Shown here: positions 48,852 to 59,977 of the stretch, one piece after another
Position numbering within the stretch: position 1 is the first letter of the stretch
How the letters are laid out: every line of letters starts with the position of its first letter
Source of the DNA: Symsagittifera roscoffensis
Taxonomy: Eukaryota > Xenacoelomorpha > Acoela > Convolutidae
Direction of reading: 5' to 3'
Length of the DNA stretch: 64,000 bases
NCBI RefSeq assembly: GCF_963678635.1
Contig: NW_026971105.1
Location: forward strand, 1-64,000
The notes under the pieces: generated by a model
Told to the model about the DNA's origin: nothing
Seen by the model: the letters and a program-made list of their open reading frames with translations, nothing else
Databases searched by the model: none
Position numbers and translations under genes: made by a program

Positions 48852-49001
48852 ATGGGCGAAGAGTGTAACCCCTCTGAATTCTACCAGAACTCCTCCTTCT
48901 CCCTCCACATTCCGGTGGGGGTGCAATACTTGAATGGACTCTTCATTATCTTCATATACATCAACGCTCCCTTCCTCATCATCATGCCATTCTGCGCCCA
49001 G
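48852..49001 (+). CDS. Gene C exon 1: N-terminus and TM1 of the 7TM family
   Basis: ATG at 48852 begins MGEECNPSEFYQNSSFSLHI, with the same Cys-x-Pro-x-Glu-Phe-Tyr patch as gene A and an N-glycosylation site (NSS). TM1 is YLNGLFIIFIYINAPFLIIM, then PFCAQ. The family alignment (PFLIKRLKTN in A, PFCMNRLRTS in B) requires a direct join PFCAQ-RLKTN to exon 2 at 51462. That gives an intron with GG at the donor (CCCAG|GGATGTG) and AG at the acceptor. The exon is 150 bp and phase 0. The whole gene (150+179+197+677 bp) is exactly 401 codons, a 400-aa protein close to the 395 aa of gene B. Confidence 0.8.
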
Positions 49002-49557
49002 GGATGTGAAATATGATCGATACTAATGTTTTTATTAGGTAGACGCAATTTAGCTGCAGCGAGTTTAACAGACGGGGGGTTAATAGGTTGCAAATAATTT
49101 TCTGGGATCACCTCAAGACAAAAAATAAAAATTACCATGTAAACATTTCTGTTAACGGAGTCTATGGAAAAACGGTTCCTACCTAGTTTCCATTCATCAA
49201 AACTGTACAGTGAACTTTTTTTCCCGACAAAATTGCAAAAATCTTTCATTATGATTTTACGTAATTTTAAATGAACTTTTTGTCGTTTCTGTTTGATGAT
49301 TGCCAATAATTTAATAAAAATTGCATAGGAAAATCTGTATCATATACTTTGTTTTATTGAACATTAATGCAACTTTTTTAAAATAGAACGTTTGAAAAGT
49401 GAAAAATGAGGGAAAAACTTTCAGTTCTCATTTTAATCGCTAAATCAGTTTTATGGTTAGGCAAAACGCTTCCAAATCATTAAAATTGAAGGCAAAAAAG
49501 TCTACATTAATTTTGCCTCAAACGTAGTTCAGTCACAGTGTTTTTGCAAAGAATAGT

Positions 49558-50125
49558 CCAAATCCCAGGTTGGCCAAACTGTGTTTTTGTAAAAAGAAAC
49601 GGATTCCGCGACATGTTGGAAACAGATTCCTCGCTAAATCCGCAAAACTGCTTCTTCCTCGATCTTCTTTGCTGTTTTAAATTCCAAGAAAAAATTGCTG
49701 ATGCACTGCATCGGGTGAAATCTCACCCCAAAAAAAACGGTCGAAACTTACGGAATCCGAAACAATTTGTTGAATCCACAAACAACGGTATAGTAATTAC
49801 GTTATAGTTTTCAATTTTTGCAAAAACCTATTAATTTTGCGGCATGCATACACTTACACTTTGCAGAATCCGCTTGCAGTCGCGGAATTTCCTTACAGTT
49901 GCGGAATCAAGAACAACTACCTATAATCGTCCGTTGCAATATCCACGTCAAACTAGTGTACCGACTAAATTTACATCACGCATATTTGTCCGGGGAATCC
50001 ACGAAAAATTTATAAGTGGAAATCACTTACATTTTGATACATGTTTAGAGACTTTTTGCCGAACTTAAGTGACCTACAAACACCAAATTTTGCACCTATT
50101 TAGCGCATTATTTGGCCTCTTAGTG
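49558..50125 (+). repeat. MITE, expanded subfamily with GGAATCCGC repeats
   Basis: The left end is TTGGCCAAACTGTG. Internal motifs GGATTCCGCGACATG, CGGAATCCGAAACAATTTGT and GCAGAATCCGCTTGCAG appear in both orientations, and the right end resembles TTTGGCCTCTTAGTG. It lies in intron 1 of gene C. The short frames inside it are shadows of the repeat. Confidence 0.6.
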
Positions 50126-51461
50126 ATTTTTTTTGCTAAACTGAGGTGTAAAATTGAATTGTTTACCTTACGTGGCTTTTCTCAAAATCTAGTTTAATCT
50201 GCGATAGTAATACCTTTTGACCTATTTTTTTTCTTCGGATTTTATAAAACTCTCGGTTGATAAAATTATTTGATTTGATAAAACTATAAACTATTTGATA
50301 AAACTATGTTTCAAGTATACAAAAATAGAAAAGGAGGCGCCTATAAAATTAAATTGCGGGAAAAAAATTATCTGGTTTCAAAGACAAAAATATACAATTG
50401 CTTTCAAAAAAAACTGCTTACCGTACAATTGAATTAATGGAAAAACTACTACTGCTCTGCTTATGCTTTTTTAATACCATTTTTTCTTCGGTGGAATGGT
50501 ATGGAAAAGCGAATTTTTTTAAAAAGAAAATTGTATTACAAGAAATTTTGTCAGCGTAGGTTCCCACGAACAGAGTAGAAAGTTGACACCTCGTCCCGTA
50601 ATGATTGTCCTTCATGATTAATAGTTTTTGATACTTATTTGATCCACTCTTAACTTTGTCTTTGGCACCTTTTGCGAAAAAATCATCTGGTGGGTCTCTA
50701 AACTATCTTAAGTGAGCTCACAAAGTTTTTGCTTCGGCCAAATTGCTATGAGTCAGATTTCAAATGTTGTCTGAAATTCCAATCCTACCTCAAAGAATAG
50801 GGCTGCATTCCAATTGATATGAAATGACTTATTTTAATCATTTTAAGTACTACTGTTTAAAACTGCAATATTGGATTTAAAAAGTTTCAGTGCGAAAAAA
50901 CGGGTTGTAATTAGACATACCTTTCCGACTTCATTACTCTCAGAAAAATAATAGAAAAAAATAATGACTAACAAAGCCCAAAAAATCTCCAAGTAGAACT
51001 TTATTTTCATCTTCTCTGTTTGTATGGTTTGTGGGATCGCGGGTTAACTTAGGTAAGAAATCTGCTAAAACAAATTGAATCTAGCTAAAATTAGCTTGAA
51101 GTGCAGTTGTTTTAGATAGCAAGCGCTTTTCCCTTTTGAATGTGCACTAAATATTTTAAATTAATCTGAAAAAAAAAACATTGAAAACATTCAGACGCGT
51201 TTTTCATCACACTGAAAGATATTATTAGCACTACGACTAACAGGGGTTTGAATATGATACCACAACTGCACTCCTACGAGTTTTCACCAAGGTATCTGAA
51301 TGGACGAAAAAAATTCCGCCGATAGTTTTTCACTCCTTCGTGAAGTAGTCACAGCAGAAAAAAAACATATATTTGTATATTTATCATAATTAAAATTTTA
51401 AATTATATATTTTTAATCGCAAAAAAAGCATCCCTGTGATCTTATTCTGTCCTAATCATAG

Positions 51462-51640
51462 CGACTGAAGACGAACTGTCGCAAGATATTAGCCATGATA
51501 ATCCTCTCTGACTCAATCAACACTCTCAATCTGGGCTTGAAGATACAGCTGAAAGAGCAGTTTGAGAGGGACAACTTCTTTGGACTCTGTATTCTGACTA
51601 ACTTGTTCCAGGACATCACTACGCAATGGTCGCAAATGTG
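51462..51640 (+). CDS. Gene C exon 2: TM2-TM3
   Basis: The acceptor AATCATAG|CGA precedes 51462. The frame reads RLKTNCRKILAMIILSDSIN, a loop, then FFGLCILTNLFQDITTQWSQ and MW, ending at a strong donor TGTG|GTGAGT (phase 2). It aligns with gene B without gaps around MI(V/I)LSDS and WSQxW. Confidence 0.8.
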
Positions 51641-53878
51641 GTGAGTGTTTTTATTCAGTCTATAAACTTCTGGCATGCCCAATAATTCATAAAAAATTTT
51701 CTCCTCGTTATGGCGTTGCAGGGGTAATTATTGATGTTTCAGTCCCTGATCACTGGTCACTTTTACTCGATCAGACTGAACATATAGAAAACAGTCAGAA
51801 TTAGCGCTGAAAATTCTCTGTACCAGCGCAGATAGCCATTGAATAACCCTTTTCACACCAAACTGCCATTTTCGGATAGCCATTTCACACTGAATTTGCC
51901 GTGATTCAGTGCTGCGTTTTGATTAAAATATTAAAACGCTTTCCATAATCCAAATAACCGATTAAAATTGATCAGTATTAGATTTACTGATATGATTTTT
52001 TTAAATCAATTCTTAATCGATTATAGTCACTTTGTTTTGCTTTCGTGAAGTTTGACCTTAAAACCCAATATAAACGATCCTTTTTCAAGAAACTTCAGTT
52101 TGCGTGGGTCTTTCCAGAACGTTGAATCAACTTGGAAAGTTGAAAAAATTCTGAAAAAAAAACTTTTAAAAAAGTGGCAAAAAATAAAAAAGACCGTTCG
52201 GAGCTAAGCTGAAAATCAGTTTGCCTAATACTAGTTTTTTATTTTTTTTTTTTCAAAAAATAGGGCAGTAGGACAAAAAAAGTAACCACAATAAAACAAT
52301 TACAAAAAAAATTTATGTTTTTTGTTTGTATGCTTCGATGATCTAAATAAACAAAAGGCTAGAATTAAGATAGGGCCAATCTTTCAGGTATGCTTTAAGA
52401 CAAGTTTTTGATCCAAAAATAAAAAATCCTTAAACAAATCAGGGTTTCGTAAGAGCGGTAAATCTAACTTATGTATTTTTTGAAACCTAATTTTCACACA
52501 TTCAGTCTAATGATTAGTTTTTAAGTTTTAGGAATAGATATAGATTTCAAATTAAATCGAAGCACAATACAATGAACCTAAAATAAGCGTGTCATAGAAG
52601 TGCTCTTTTGCTCTAATCGCTCGAAACTTTTATTATCAATTAAGAAAAATTGAAAAGATGGTTTTCGACACTGAGATAGTTTTCTATGTTTAAAAAATGA
52701 CAGAATTGTCTTTTTTTTGAAGTACATCTCAAACCATTACACTAAAAATTGCGGCGATTTTATGTTAGAAACACAAAAAACAGAAACAAAGAAAGCATGT
52801 TGCTTGAAAAGTTGCACGGAATGTTTTGAACACTTTAACTGAAACAAAAAATTTTAATAAAAGGTATTTGCCTAAAATCAAAATCGTTCACCCAATCTCA
52901 GAACAGTTGGAAAAGTTAAATAAATCGGTACATCAATGATTGAGTGGTCCCTCGAAAAAGCAACTATGATAACAGGTCACGCATGCATTTTGCAAATTAT
53001 AAATTTGCAAACTAGTTTGTTTATAAATTGTTCATTTCGAAAATCTGGCAAAATATGTTGAGTCAGAAACCTTTCAGATTGAAAATAGCAATTACTATAA
53101 TTTTTGTATCAAAAAATTTGCTTGCTTCAACTTATTTCAGGGTTTAATTAGGCAACCATAATTGGATTGGCTTATTTGTCATCAAAATTCTATTTTGGAT
53201 TTTTTTTAGTTTCTCAACCTTAAAATGGTAAGGAGGGAGGTTTTACGAAACAAAATAATTAATATTTAATTGAAAATAAACTGCGACATCTTTCTGAATG
53301 GCGAAATCATAATAGTTAAACAATTCAAAGCCCTATGTGTCCTATTCGCAAGGCACCTGGTTACTTTCAAGGGGCCACTATATAATAGTAGTACCAACAA
53401 ATCAATCATCGAAAAGCAGCATCAATTACTTCAAATTGTGTCTTCTATTATGTTCAAGGTGTAATAGGAGGATCTCAACGAAAGCCTAGTTTTTTGATAT
53501 GATCAGTAATTGCAGTGAATAAGGTATTTAAACAACAATTTTTATTTCAGAATCTGGAAAAAAATAGATAACATATCATTATTTATTGTTTCTGAAAAAA
53601 AATCGAAAATTATTTTTACTGCTATGAAACTAAATTTTACGGCTTATTCTAAAAAAAAAGACTACTAAGACTCATTATTAACCTACAATGAGACCAACTC
53701 GCTCGCTTTAAGCTGTTTAAATTACGAATGAAAACTATGTGGGTGATATATTCCTGCACGTTCCGGCCATTAATTGTTCTACATAGTTTTGCGTGGAAAA
53801 CAAAAAACTAAAACACACTTGAAGACAAATCCCTCCCCCATTTCTATGGTCGGAACAATAATAAACAATTGTGTTTAG

Positions 53879-54075
53879 GTCGTTGCTTCTGATTGTGAAC
53901 ATGCTTCTGACCCTTCAGCCAATATATGGAGTGAAAGGAACTAGCCGATGGTTCCTCAGAGCTTGTCATTTCATTGCATGGTCTTATGGCATTCTTTTGG
54001 TCACTTTCAGTGATGGTATTGCATTCTTTCCTGTCCACTTTCAAGACAGTTATCTGTTCGGAGCCAGTTGCCAAG
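53879..54075 (+). CDS. Gene C exon 3: TM3 end, TM4 and start of ECL2
   Basis: The acceptor GTGTTTAG|G at 53879 completes Trp, giving WSLLLIVNMLLTLQP. TM4 is RACHFIAWSYGILLVTFSDG, then a loop ending SYLFGASCQ. To continue into GDYKFELN of exon 4, in line with GDTCRGEFEFELN of gene B, the donor must be CCAAG|GCAGTC at 54075, a GC-AG intron (phase 1). Reading straight on gives only seven more residues before a stop. Confidence 0.75.
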
Positions 54076-55555
54076 GCAGTCATGTTCTTTGCATTCAATA
54101 AAAAATAGTATAATTAGTAGCAGAAAGTTCCGACTGTCAAAATTAATTACTAAGAGCAATTGACGTTTGGAGCTTAATTACAAGCTAAATGATCACACCG
54201 AATTTCTTCCTCAAGATCATCTGAAAAACGAAAAAGTTAAGCACAGTCAAAATCAAAAGATTCGTGGTACAAAAATTAAATCTGTCGTCCGAACTTACTG
54301 CAGCTCTTAATACAGTGCTGAGTTGTAGTTAATATCAAATTGTTGGCAGGATCTTTTCGGTCAACGAATCTGAGCGAAATTGATTAACCTAAAACTGCTC
54401 ATTTTGAGGTCGAATTTCGTCTTTTTACTGATTTACACAGGTAAAAACGGTTTCCGAAAAACTAAATAGCCTGAAATGCTATAGTTTTTTACCGAATATA
54501 CTGCTCAAGGTCATACTCATGTTGCCAACAATTTGCCATTAACTTTAAATTATCCGGGAAGAATGGATAAAACTTGAAAATTAGAAACCATTTTTCTCAA
54601 ATTGGGGTGACTTAATACCAAAAGCCATGGAACTAAAACGAAAACCAATGGAAATCTAGCTAAAATAAAATGAGGCAGCCTTGTTGCAAAGTTCGGGTCC
54701 AAAATTAACCCGAAACCAATCGATTTGATTTCTTTTTTGTCGATAAAGGTTACGCCAGATTTACCGGATCAGTTGCTGACAAAGCAATATCAAAGAAAAA
54801 ATGCCAAAAAGGATCGGCTTTGAGCAAACTTTTGGGCCCGAAGTTTACAAAAAGCGCCGCAATAGTTCTGTAATTTTCTGAGTGAATTTTTGTGTCTCTG
54901 TCGTTTTTCGCTTATACTCAGTCCAATTTGAAGAAAAACGCGTTCCAAATTCCCATTTTTGTTCGTCTTGTCCGGATAATTTATTTACTTGCTCCCGAAA
55001 ATTGCGGCAAGTGCAGGAAAAGATAAAGTTTGACGAATTCAGAAGTTTTTAAGTTAAGTATTAATTAATTAAACTACTAAACTTTGCATGAAATAAAAAA
55101 GATTCAAGACTTTTGTTTGCGGGTTAAGAATTCATACATTTAGTTTTGACGATAATTTTGCTGTCAATCAAGTTAATTTTCAACCAAAAGATCTTCAAAA
55201 AGCTATTGAGCTCAGATGATAAACATTTTTTCACATTTTTTTAACAGTAGCTTTTTTTAGTGAACTCAACTTAAAAATGATTTTAATTTTTTTTTTCAAC
55301 ATCCGCATCGACAAACTTGAGATTGAAATCAATTTTGATCGATCTTTAAAGATAATATAATTTTTGAAAATAAACATACGATAGCCCGTTTTTATACATA
55401 TATCGACTTAGATCGGATTCAATCAATTTTTACGGAGAAAAAAAAACTTTTTGTGTAAAACTTAGTTTTAATCAACTTCAAACGGTTTCTGCTAGTTAAC
55501 AAAATCCATGAAATTTCGAAATAAAATTCCATTATGAAACTTTTTGTTTTGAAAC

Positions 55556-55801
55556 TTGAGCAATTTATTGCAATCAAAAAAAGTCTCTATCGAAGCTAGT
55601 GAGAGCAAGAGACCCTCGAGGAGATCTTTTTTTTTACCACAAACTATTGTGATGAAAGGAACCTTTTTCAAGTTTTGTAAATTTAAAAGTGCTCAAAGGC
55701 GGTACATTTTTTATCAACTACGTGAGCGCAATTATATTTGGCAAATGAAAAACTCGATTAACGAATATAACAAGATTTTCGAGAAATCGATCGAAAACTA
55801 A
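55556..55801 (+). other. 81-codon frame inside the duplicated unit, coding status unclear
   Basis: The frame encodes a basic peptide (ESKRPSRRSFFLPQTIVMKG ... FYQLRERNYIWQMKNSINEY) and is repeated at 57512-57757, with a truncated form at 59466-59687. It starts with TTG, not ATG; ATG codons nearby are out of frame or internal. The two substitutions between units 1 and 2 here (TTG/TTA, ATC/ATT) are silent in this frame, which is suggestive but far too few to prove selection. Confidence 0.2.
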
Positions 55802-55892
55802 AAATATCTGAACCTCAATTAAAATTAAACTTAAGTCAACAAAATTTTTATCTTATTATTGACTTCAAGAAATTGAACATCACTTTTTGAAG

Positions 55893-56569
55893 GCGACTAC
55901 AAATTTGAGTTAAACGAAGTCGGCGACCAGTGTTTATTAGCAGGAGGGGGGCTTATTATCACCATTTTCTTCTACTCGTTCATCATAATTCTTCTTCTAA
56001 CCTCGATTTTACTATTACTGAAAACTTATTACGTTGCCAGAAAACAGTGGAAACAAAGTTGCGAGAGAGTATTACGTAATATCGAGGGTTCATGCCCGAT
56101 TACGCAAGCTGATGATTTAGATGATGGTTTCGAAATCACTGCCGACCCAAACAAGACAGTTTTTAAAACTACTGTTCGGCTATCAACTACTGCGTTGATA
56201 TATGTGGCTTCAATTTTACCCCTGATTATGTTTCAATTTTACCAAATATTCAACGGACCAATTCGTAATGAAGCCCTCTGGACGTTTTTTTTTATTTGGT
56301 TTGTGTTCATAGGAAACTTCATTGGAGCTCTAAACGTCATACTATACGGATATTTGAGCCCGACTTTCAGACTAGAAATGAACAAATTAAAAAACAGGTT
56401 GCTAGACTTCCTATTTAGGACCTATTACGTAATCGCAGGAACAAGGAACAGATTTATGTCATCAGATGATAGTGACCTTGAAGATGATTTTGGGGCTTCT
56501 CTTTCGTCCAACGGAATCGGCCGAGAAAGTGAACTGAGTCTGAGTTATCGTGAATACACTCTGCGTTGA
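55893..56569 (+). CDS. Gene C terminal exon, copy 1: TM5-TM7 and tail
   Basis: The acceptor TTTTTGAAG|GC precedes 55893. The frame encodes GDYKFELNEVGDQCLLAGGG (ECL2 with its Cys), TM5 (LIITIFFYSFIIILLLTSIL), a hydrophilic loop 3, KTTVRLSTTALIYVASILPL (TM6), IFNGPI, TM7 (FIGNFIGALNVILYGYLSPT), FRLEM, and an acidic Ser-rich tail ending YREYTLR, TGA. An in-frame TTG at 56195 is internal, not a start. The exon lies inside the first unit of a tandem duplication and has an intact twin at 57849. Confidence 0.85.
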
Positions 56570-56762
56570 TTTATTCTCAATTAAAAAACAAAGTGATTTA
56601 CTCAACAACACCAGATCCGGGTTTTTTTTAAAGATATTCTCCCCTCCTAATAAAAACTGTAAAAAATCACTTAAAAAACTATTAAAAATCTAATTTTGCA
56701 GCATTCTGAATAGTCGAAAACTCGCTGATTTATTTTTTGTTTAAAAATATTTGAAAGAAGTT

Positions 56763-56972
56763 CATTACAAGGCCAAAGTGTGCATTTTGTGCATCGTAAG
56801 CGGGTTCCGCAACAAGGTCGCACCATTTGTTCTTCTTTTGTTCTTTTATTCACTTTGATCGTTTGATCGTTCCGACAAAACTTTAACATGTTTATAGACT
56901 TGTCTCTGGAATCCAGGAAATTACAGACACAAAATTGTGCGCCAAGCCAGTGCACAGTTTGGCCTCGTAATG
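56763..56972 (+). repeat. MITE (GAGGCCAAACTGTGCA family), full 210-bp copy
   Basis: It starts CATTACAAGGCCAAAGTGTG and ends GTGCACAGTTTGGCCTCGTAATG (terminal inverted repeats of about 22 bp with two mismatches). It is present in both duplication units, so it inserted before the duplication. Confidence 0.9.
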
Positions 56973-57848
56973 TTAGGTTTTCGTCTTGAAAGAATGGGAT
57001 TGTTAAGTATGCTCGAATAAAGTTGGTAGTTTCAATTTATTCCGTAATGCGTTATGAGTTAAAAACTGCTTTTAGGAAGTTGAGAAGAGACAAAAGAGTA
57101 ACCAAGTCTTTAGCAGTATATGAATCTATTGTTTATGATCAAAAAGATCTTCAAAAAGCTATTGAGCTCAGATGATAAACATTTTTTTACATTTTTTTAA
57201 CAGTAGCTTTTTTTAGTGAACTCAACTTAAAAATGATTTTAATTTTTTTTTTCAACATCCGCACCGACAAACTTGAGATTGAAATCAATTTTGATCGATC
57301 TTTAAAGATAATATAATTTTTGAAAATAAACATACGATAGCCCGTTTTTATACATATATCGACTTAGATCGGATTCAATCTATTTTTACGGAGAAAAAAA
57401 AACTTTTTGTGTAAAACTTAGTTTTAATCAACTTCAAACGGTTTCTGCTAGTTAACAAAATCCATGAAATTTCGAAATAAAATTCCATTATGAAACTTTT
57501 TGTTTTGAAACTTGAGCAATTTATTACAATCAAAAAAAGTCTCTATTGAAGCTAGTGAGAGCAAGAGACCCTCGAGGAGATCTTTTTTTTTACCACAAAC
57601 TATTGTGATGAAAGGAACCTTTTTCAAGTTTTGTAAATTTAAAAGTGCTCAAAGGCGGTACATTTTTTATCAACTACGTGAGCGCAATTATATTTGGCAA
57701 ATGAAAAACTCGATTAACGAATATAACAAGATTTTCGAGAAATCGATCGAAAACTAAAAATATCTGAACCTCAATTAAAATTAAACTTAAGTCAACAAAA
57801 TTTTTATCTTATTATTGACTTCAAGAAATTGAACATCACTTTTTGAAG

Positions 57849-58525
57849 GCGACTACAAATTTGAGTTAAACGAAGTCGGCGATCAGTGTTTATTAGCAGG
57901 AGGGGGGCTTATTATCACCATTTTCTTCTACTCGTTCATCATAATTCTTCTTCTAACCTCGATTTTACTATTACTGAAAACTTATTACGTTGCCAGAAAA
58001 CAGTGGAAACAAAGTTGCGAGAGAGTATTACGTAATATCGAGTTTTCATGCCCGATTACGCAAGCTGATGATTTAGATGATGGTTTCGAAATCACTGCCG
58101 ACCCAAACAAGACAGTTTTTAAAACTACTGTTCGGCTATCAACTACTGCGTTGATATATGTGGCTTCAATTTTACCCCTGATTATGTTTCAATTTTACCA
58201 AATATTCAACGGACCAATTCGTAATGAAGCCCTCTGGACGTTTTTTTCGATTTGGTTTGTGTTCATAGGAAACTTCATTGGAGCTCTAAACGTCATACTA
58301 TACGGATATTTGAGCCCGACTTTCAGACTAGAAATGAACAAATTAAAAAACAGGTTGCTAGACTTTCTATTTAGGACCTATTACGTAATCGCAAGAAAAA
58401 GGAACAGATTTATGTCATCAGATGATAGTGACCTTGAAGATGATTTTGGGGCTTCTCTTTCGTCCAACGGAATCGGCCGAGAAAGTGAACTGAGTCTGAG
58501 TTATCGTGAATACACTCTGCGTTGA
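57849..58525 (+). CDS. Gene C terminal exon, copy 2 (duplicated alternative 3' exon)
   Basis: This has the same length (677 bp), acceptor and open frame as 55893-56569. I see about eight substitutions by eye. Residue changes are G to F in loop 3 (NIEGSCP to NIEFSCP), F to S at the start of TM7, and GT to RK in the tail (IAGTRNR to IARKRNR). Two changes (in GDQ and DFL) are silent. No extra copy of exons 1-3 lies between, so it can only be expressed as an alternative terminal exon of gene C, or not at all. Confidence 0.75.
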
Positions 58526-58717
58526 TTTATTCTCAATTAAAAAACAAAGTGATTTACTCAACAACACCAGATCCGGGTTTTTTTTAAAGATATTCTCCCC
58601 TCCTAAAAAAACTGTAAAAAATCACTTAAAAAACTATTAAAAATCTAATTTTGCAGCATTCTGAATAGTCGAAAACTCGCTGATTTATTTTTTGTTTAAA
58701 AATATTTGAAAGAAGTT

Positions 58718-58927
58718 CATTACAAGGCCAAAGTGTGCATTTTGTGCATCGTAAGCGGGTTCCGCAACAAGGTCGCACCCTTTGTTCTTCTTTTGTTCTT
58801 TTATTCACTTTGATCGTTTGATCGTTCCGACAAAACTTTAACATGTTTATAGACTTGTCTCTGGAATCCAGGAAATTAGAGACACAAAATTGTGCGCCAA
58901 GCCAGTGCACAGTTTGGCCTCGTAATG
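58718..58927 (+). repeat. MITE copy in duplication unit 2
   Basis: Counterpart of 56763-56972, with the same ends and a few substitutions. Confidence 0.9.
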
Positions 58928-59096
58928 TTAGGTTTTCGTCTTGAAAGAATGGGATTAATAAGTATGCTCGAATAAAGTTGGTAGTTTCAATTTATTCCGT
59001 AATGCGTTATGAGTTAAAAACTGCTTTTAGGAAGTTGAGAAGAGACAAAAGAGTAACCAAGTCTTTAGCAGTATATGAATCTATTGTTTATGATCA

Positions 59097-59675
59097 AAAA
59101 GATCTTCAAAAAGCTATTGAGCTCAGATGATAAACATTTTTTCACATTTTTTTAACAGTAGCTTTTTTTAGTGAACTCAACTTAAAAATGATTTTAATTT
59201 TTTTTTCAACATCCGCACCGACAAACTTGAGATTGAAATCAATTTTGATCGATCTTTAAAGATAATATAATTTTTGAAAATAAACATACGATAGCCCGTT
59301 TTTATACATATATCGACTTAGATCGGATTCAATCTATTTTTACGGAGAAAAAAAAACTTTTTGTGTAAAACTTAGTTTTAATCAACTTCAAACGGTTTCT
59401 GCTAGTTAACAAAATCCATGAAATTTCGAAATAAAATTCCATTATGAAACTTTTTGTTTTGAAACTTGAGCAATTTATTACAATCAAAAAAAGTCTCTAT
59501 TGAAGCTAGTGAGAGCAAGAGACCCTCGAGGAGATCTTTTTTTTTACCACAAACTATTGTGATGAAAGGAACCTTTTTCAAGTTTTGTAAATTTAAAAGT
59601 GCTCAAAGGCGGTACATTTTTTATCAACTACGTGAGCGCAATTATATTTGGCAAATGAAAAACTCGATTAACGAA
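59097..59675 (+). repeat. Tandem duplication unit 3, truncated (579 bp)
   Basis: It repeats the first 579 bp of the unit and breaks off at ATTAACGAA, before the gene C exon. It shares the diagnostic bases of unit 2 rather than unit 1 (TTATTACAATC, GCACCGAC), so it derives from unit 2. Confidence 0.9.
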
Positions 59676-59977
59676 AAACTCAATTAAAGCAAACTTTTTT
59701 GGGTTCAGAATAATTCGTAGGCCACTCATCAACACAAAAAGAAAAAAAGCATAACCTTCAATTCTTTTCCATTTTTCTCTATTTTTTTGTAAGCAAGAAA
59801 ACTTGAATATAATCTGTTTATTCTGAGTAGACAAAAAACTGACTAAAATTGCTTTAAATTAGTTTGAACGGAATTTTTTTTCAATCAAAATCCGTGCCCA
59901 AATATAACCAGAATAAATTAACAAAGAAGGATTTTAATAAATCAACAAGAAATTAATTAAATTCAATTTACTGACCT

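Larger units (their letters stand above)
55186..57141 (+). repeat. Tandem duplication unit 1 (1956 bp)
   Basis: It starts at AAAAGATCTTCAAAAAGC. It contains an 81-codon TTG-initiated frame (55556-55801), the terminal exon of gene C, and a MITE (56763-56972). It ends where the next AAAAGATCTTC begins at 57142. Confidence 0.95.
57142..59096 (+). repeat. Tandem duplication unit 2 (1955 bp)
   Basis: Nearly identical to unit 1 along its whole length, including the MITE, with scattered substitutions and one or two length changes in homopolymers. Confidence 0.95.

Noticed and set aside
49538..50068. Two overlapping plus-strand frames as coding
   Set aside because: They lie wholly within a MITE with GGAATCCGC repeats; similar peptides arise from other copies of the element.
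56671..56955. 94-codon minus-strand frame (repeated at 58626-58910)
   Set aside because: It is the reverse reading of a MITE plus flank. Duplication of the unit explains its conservation.
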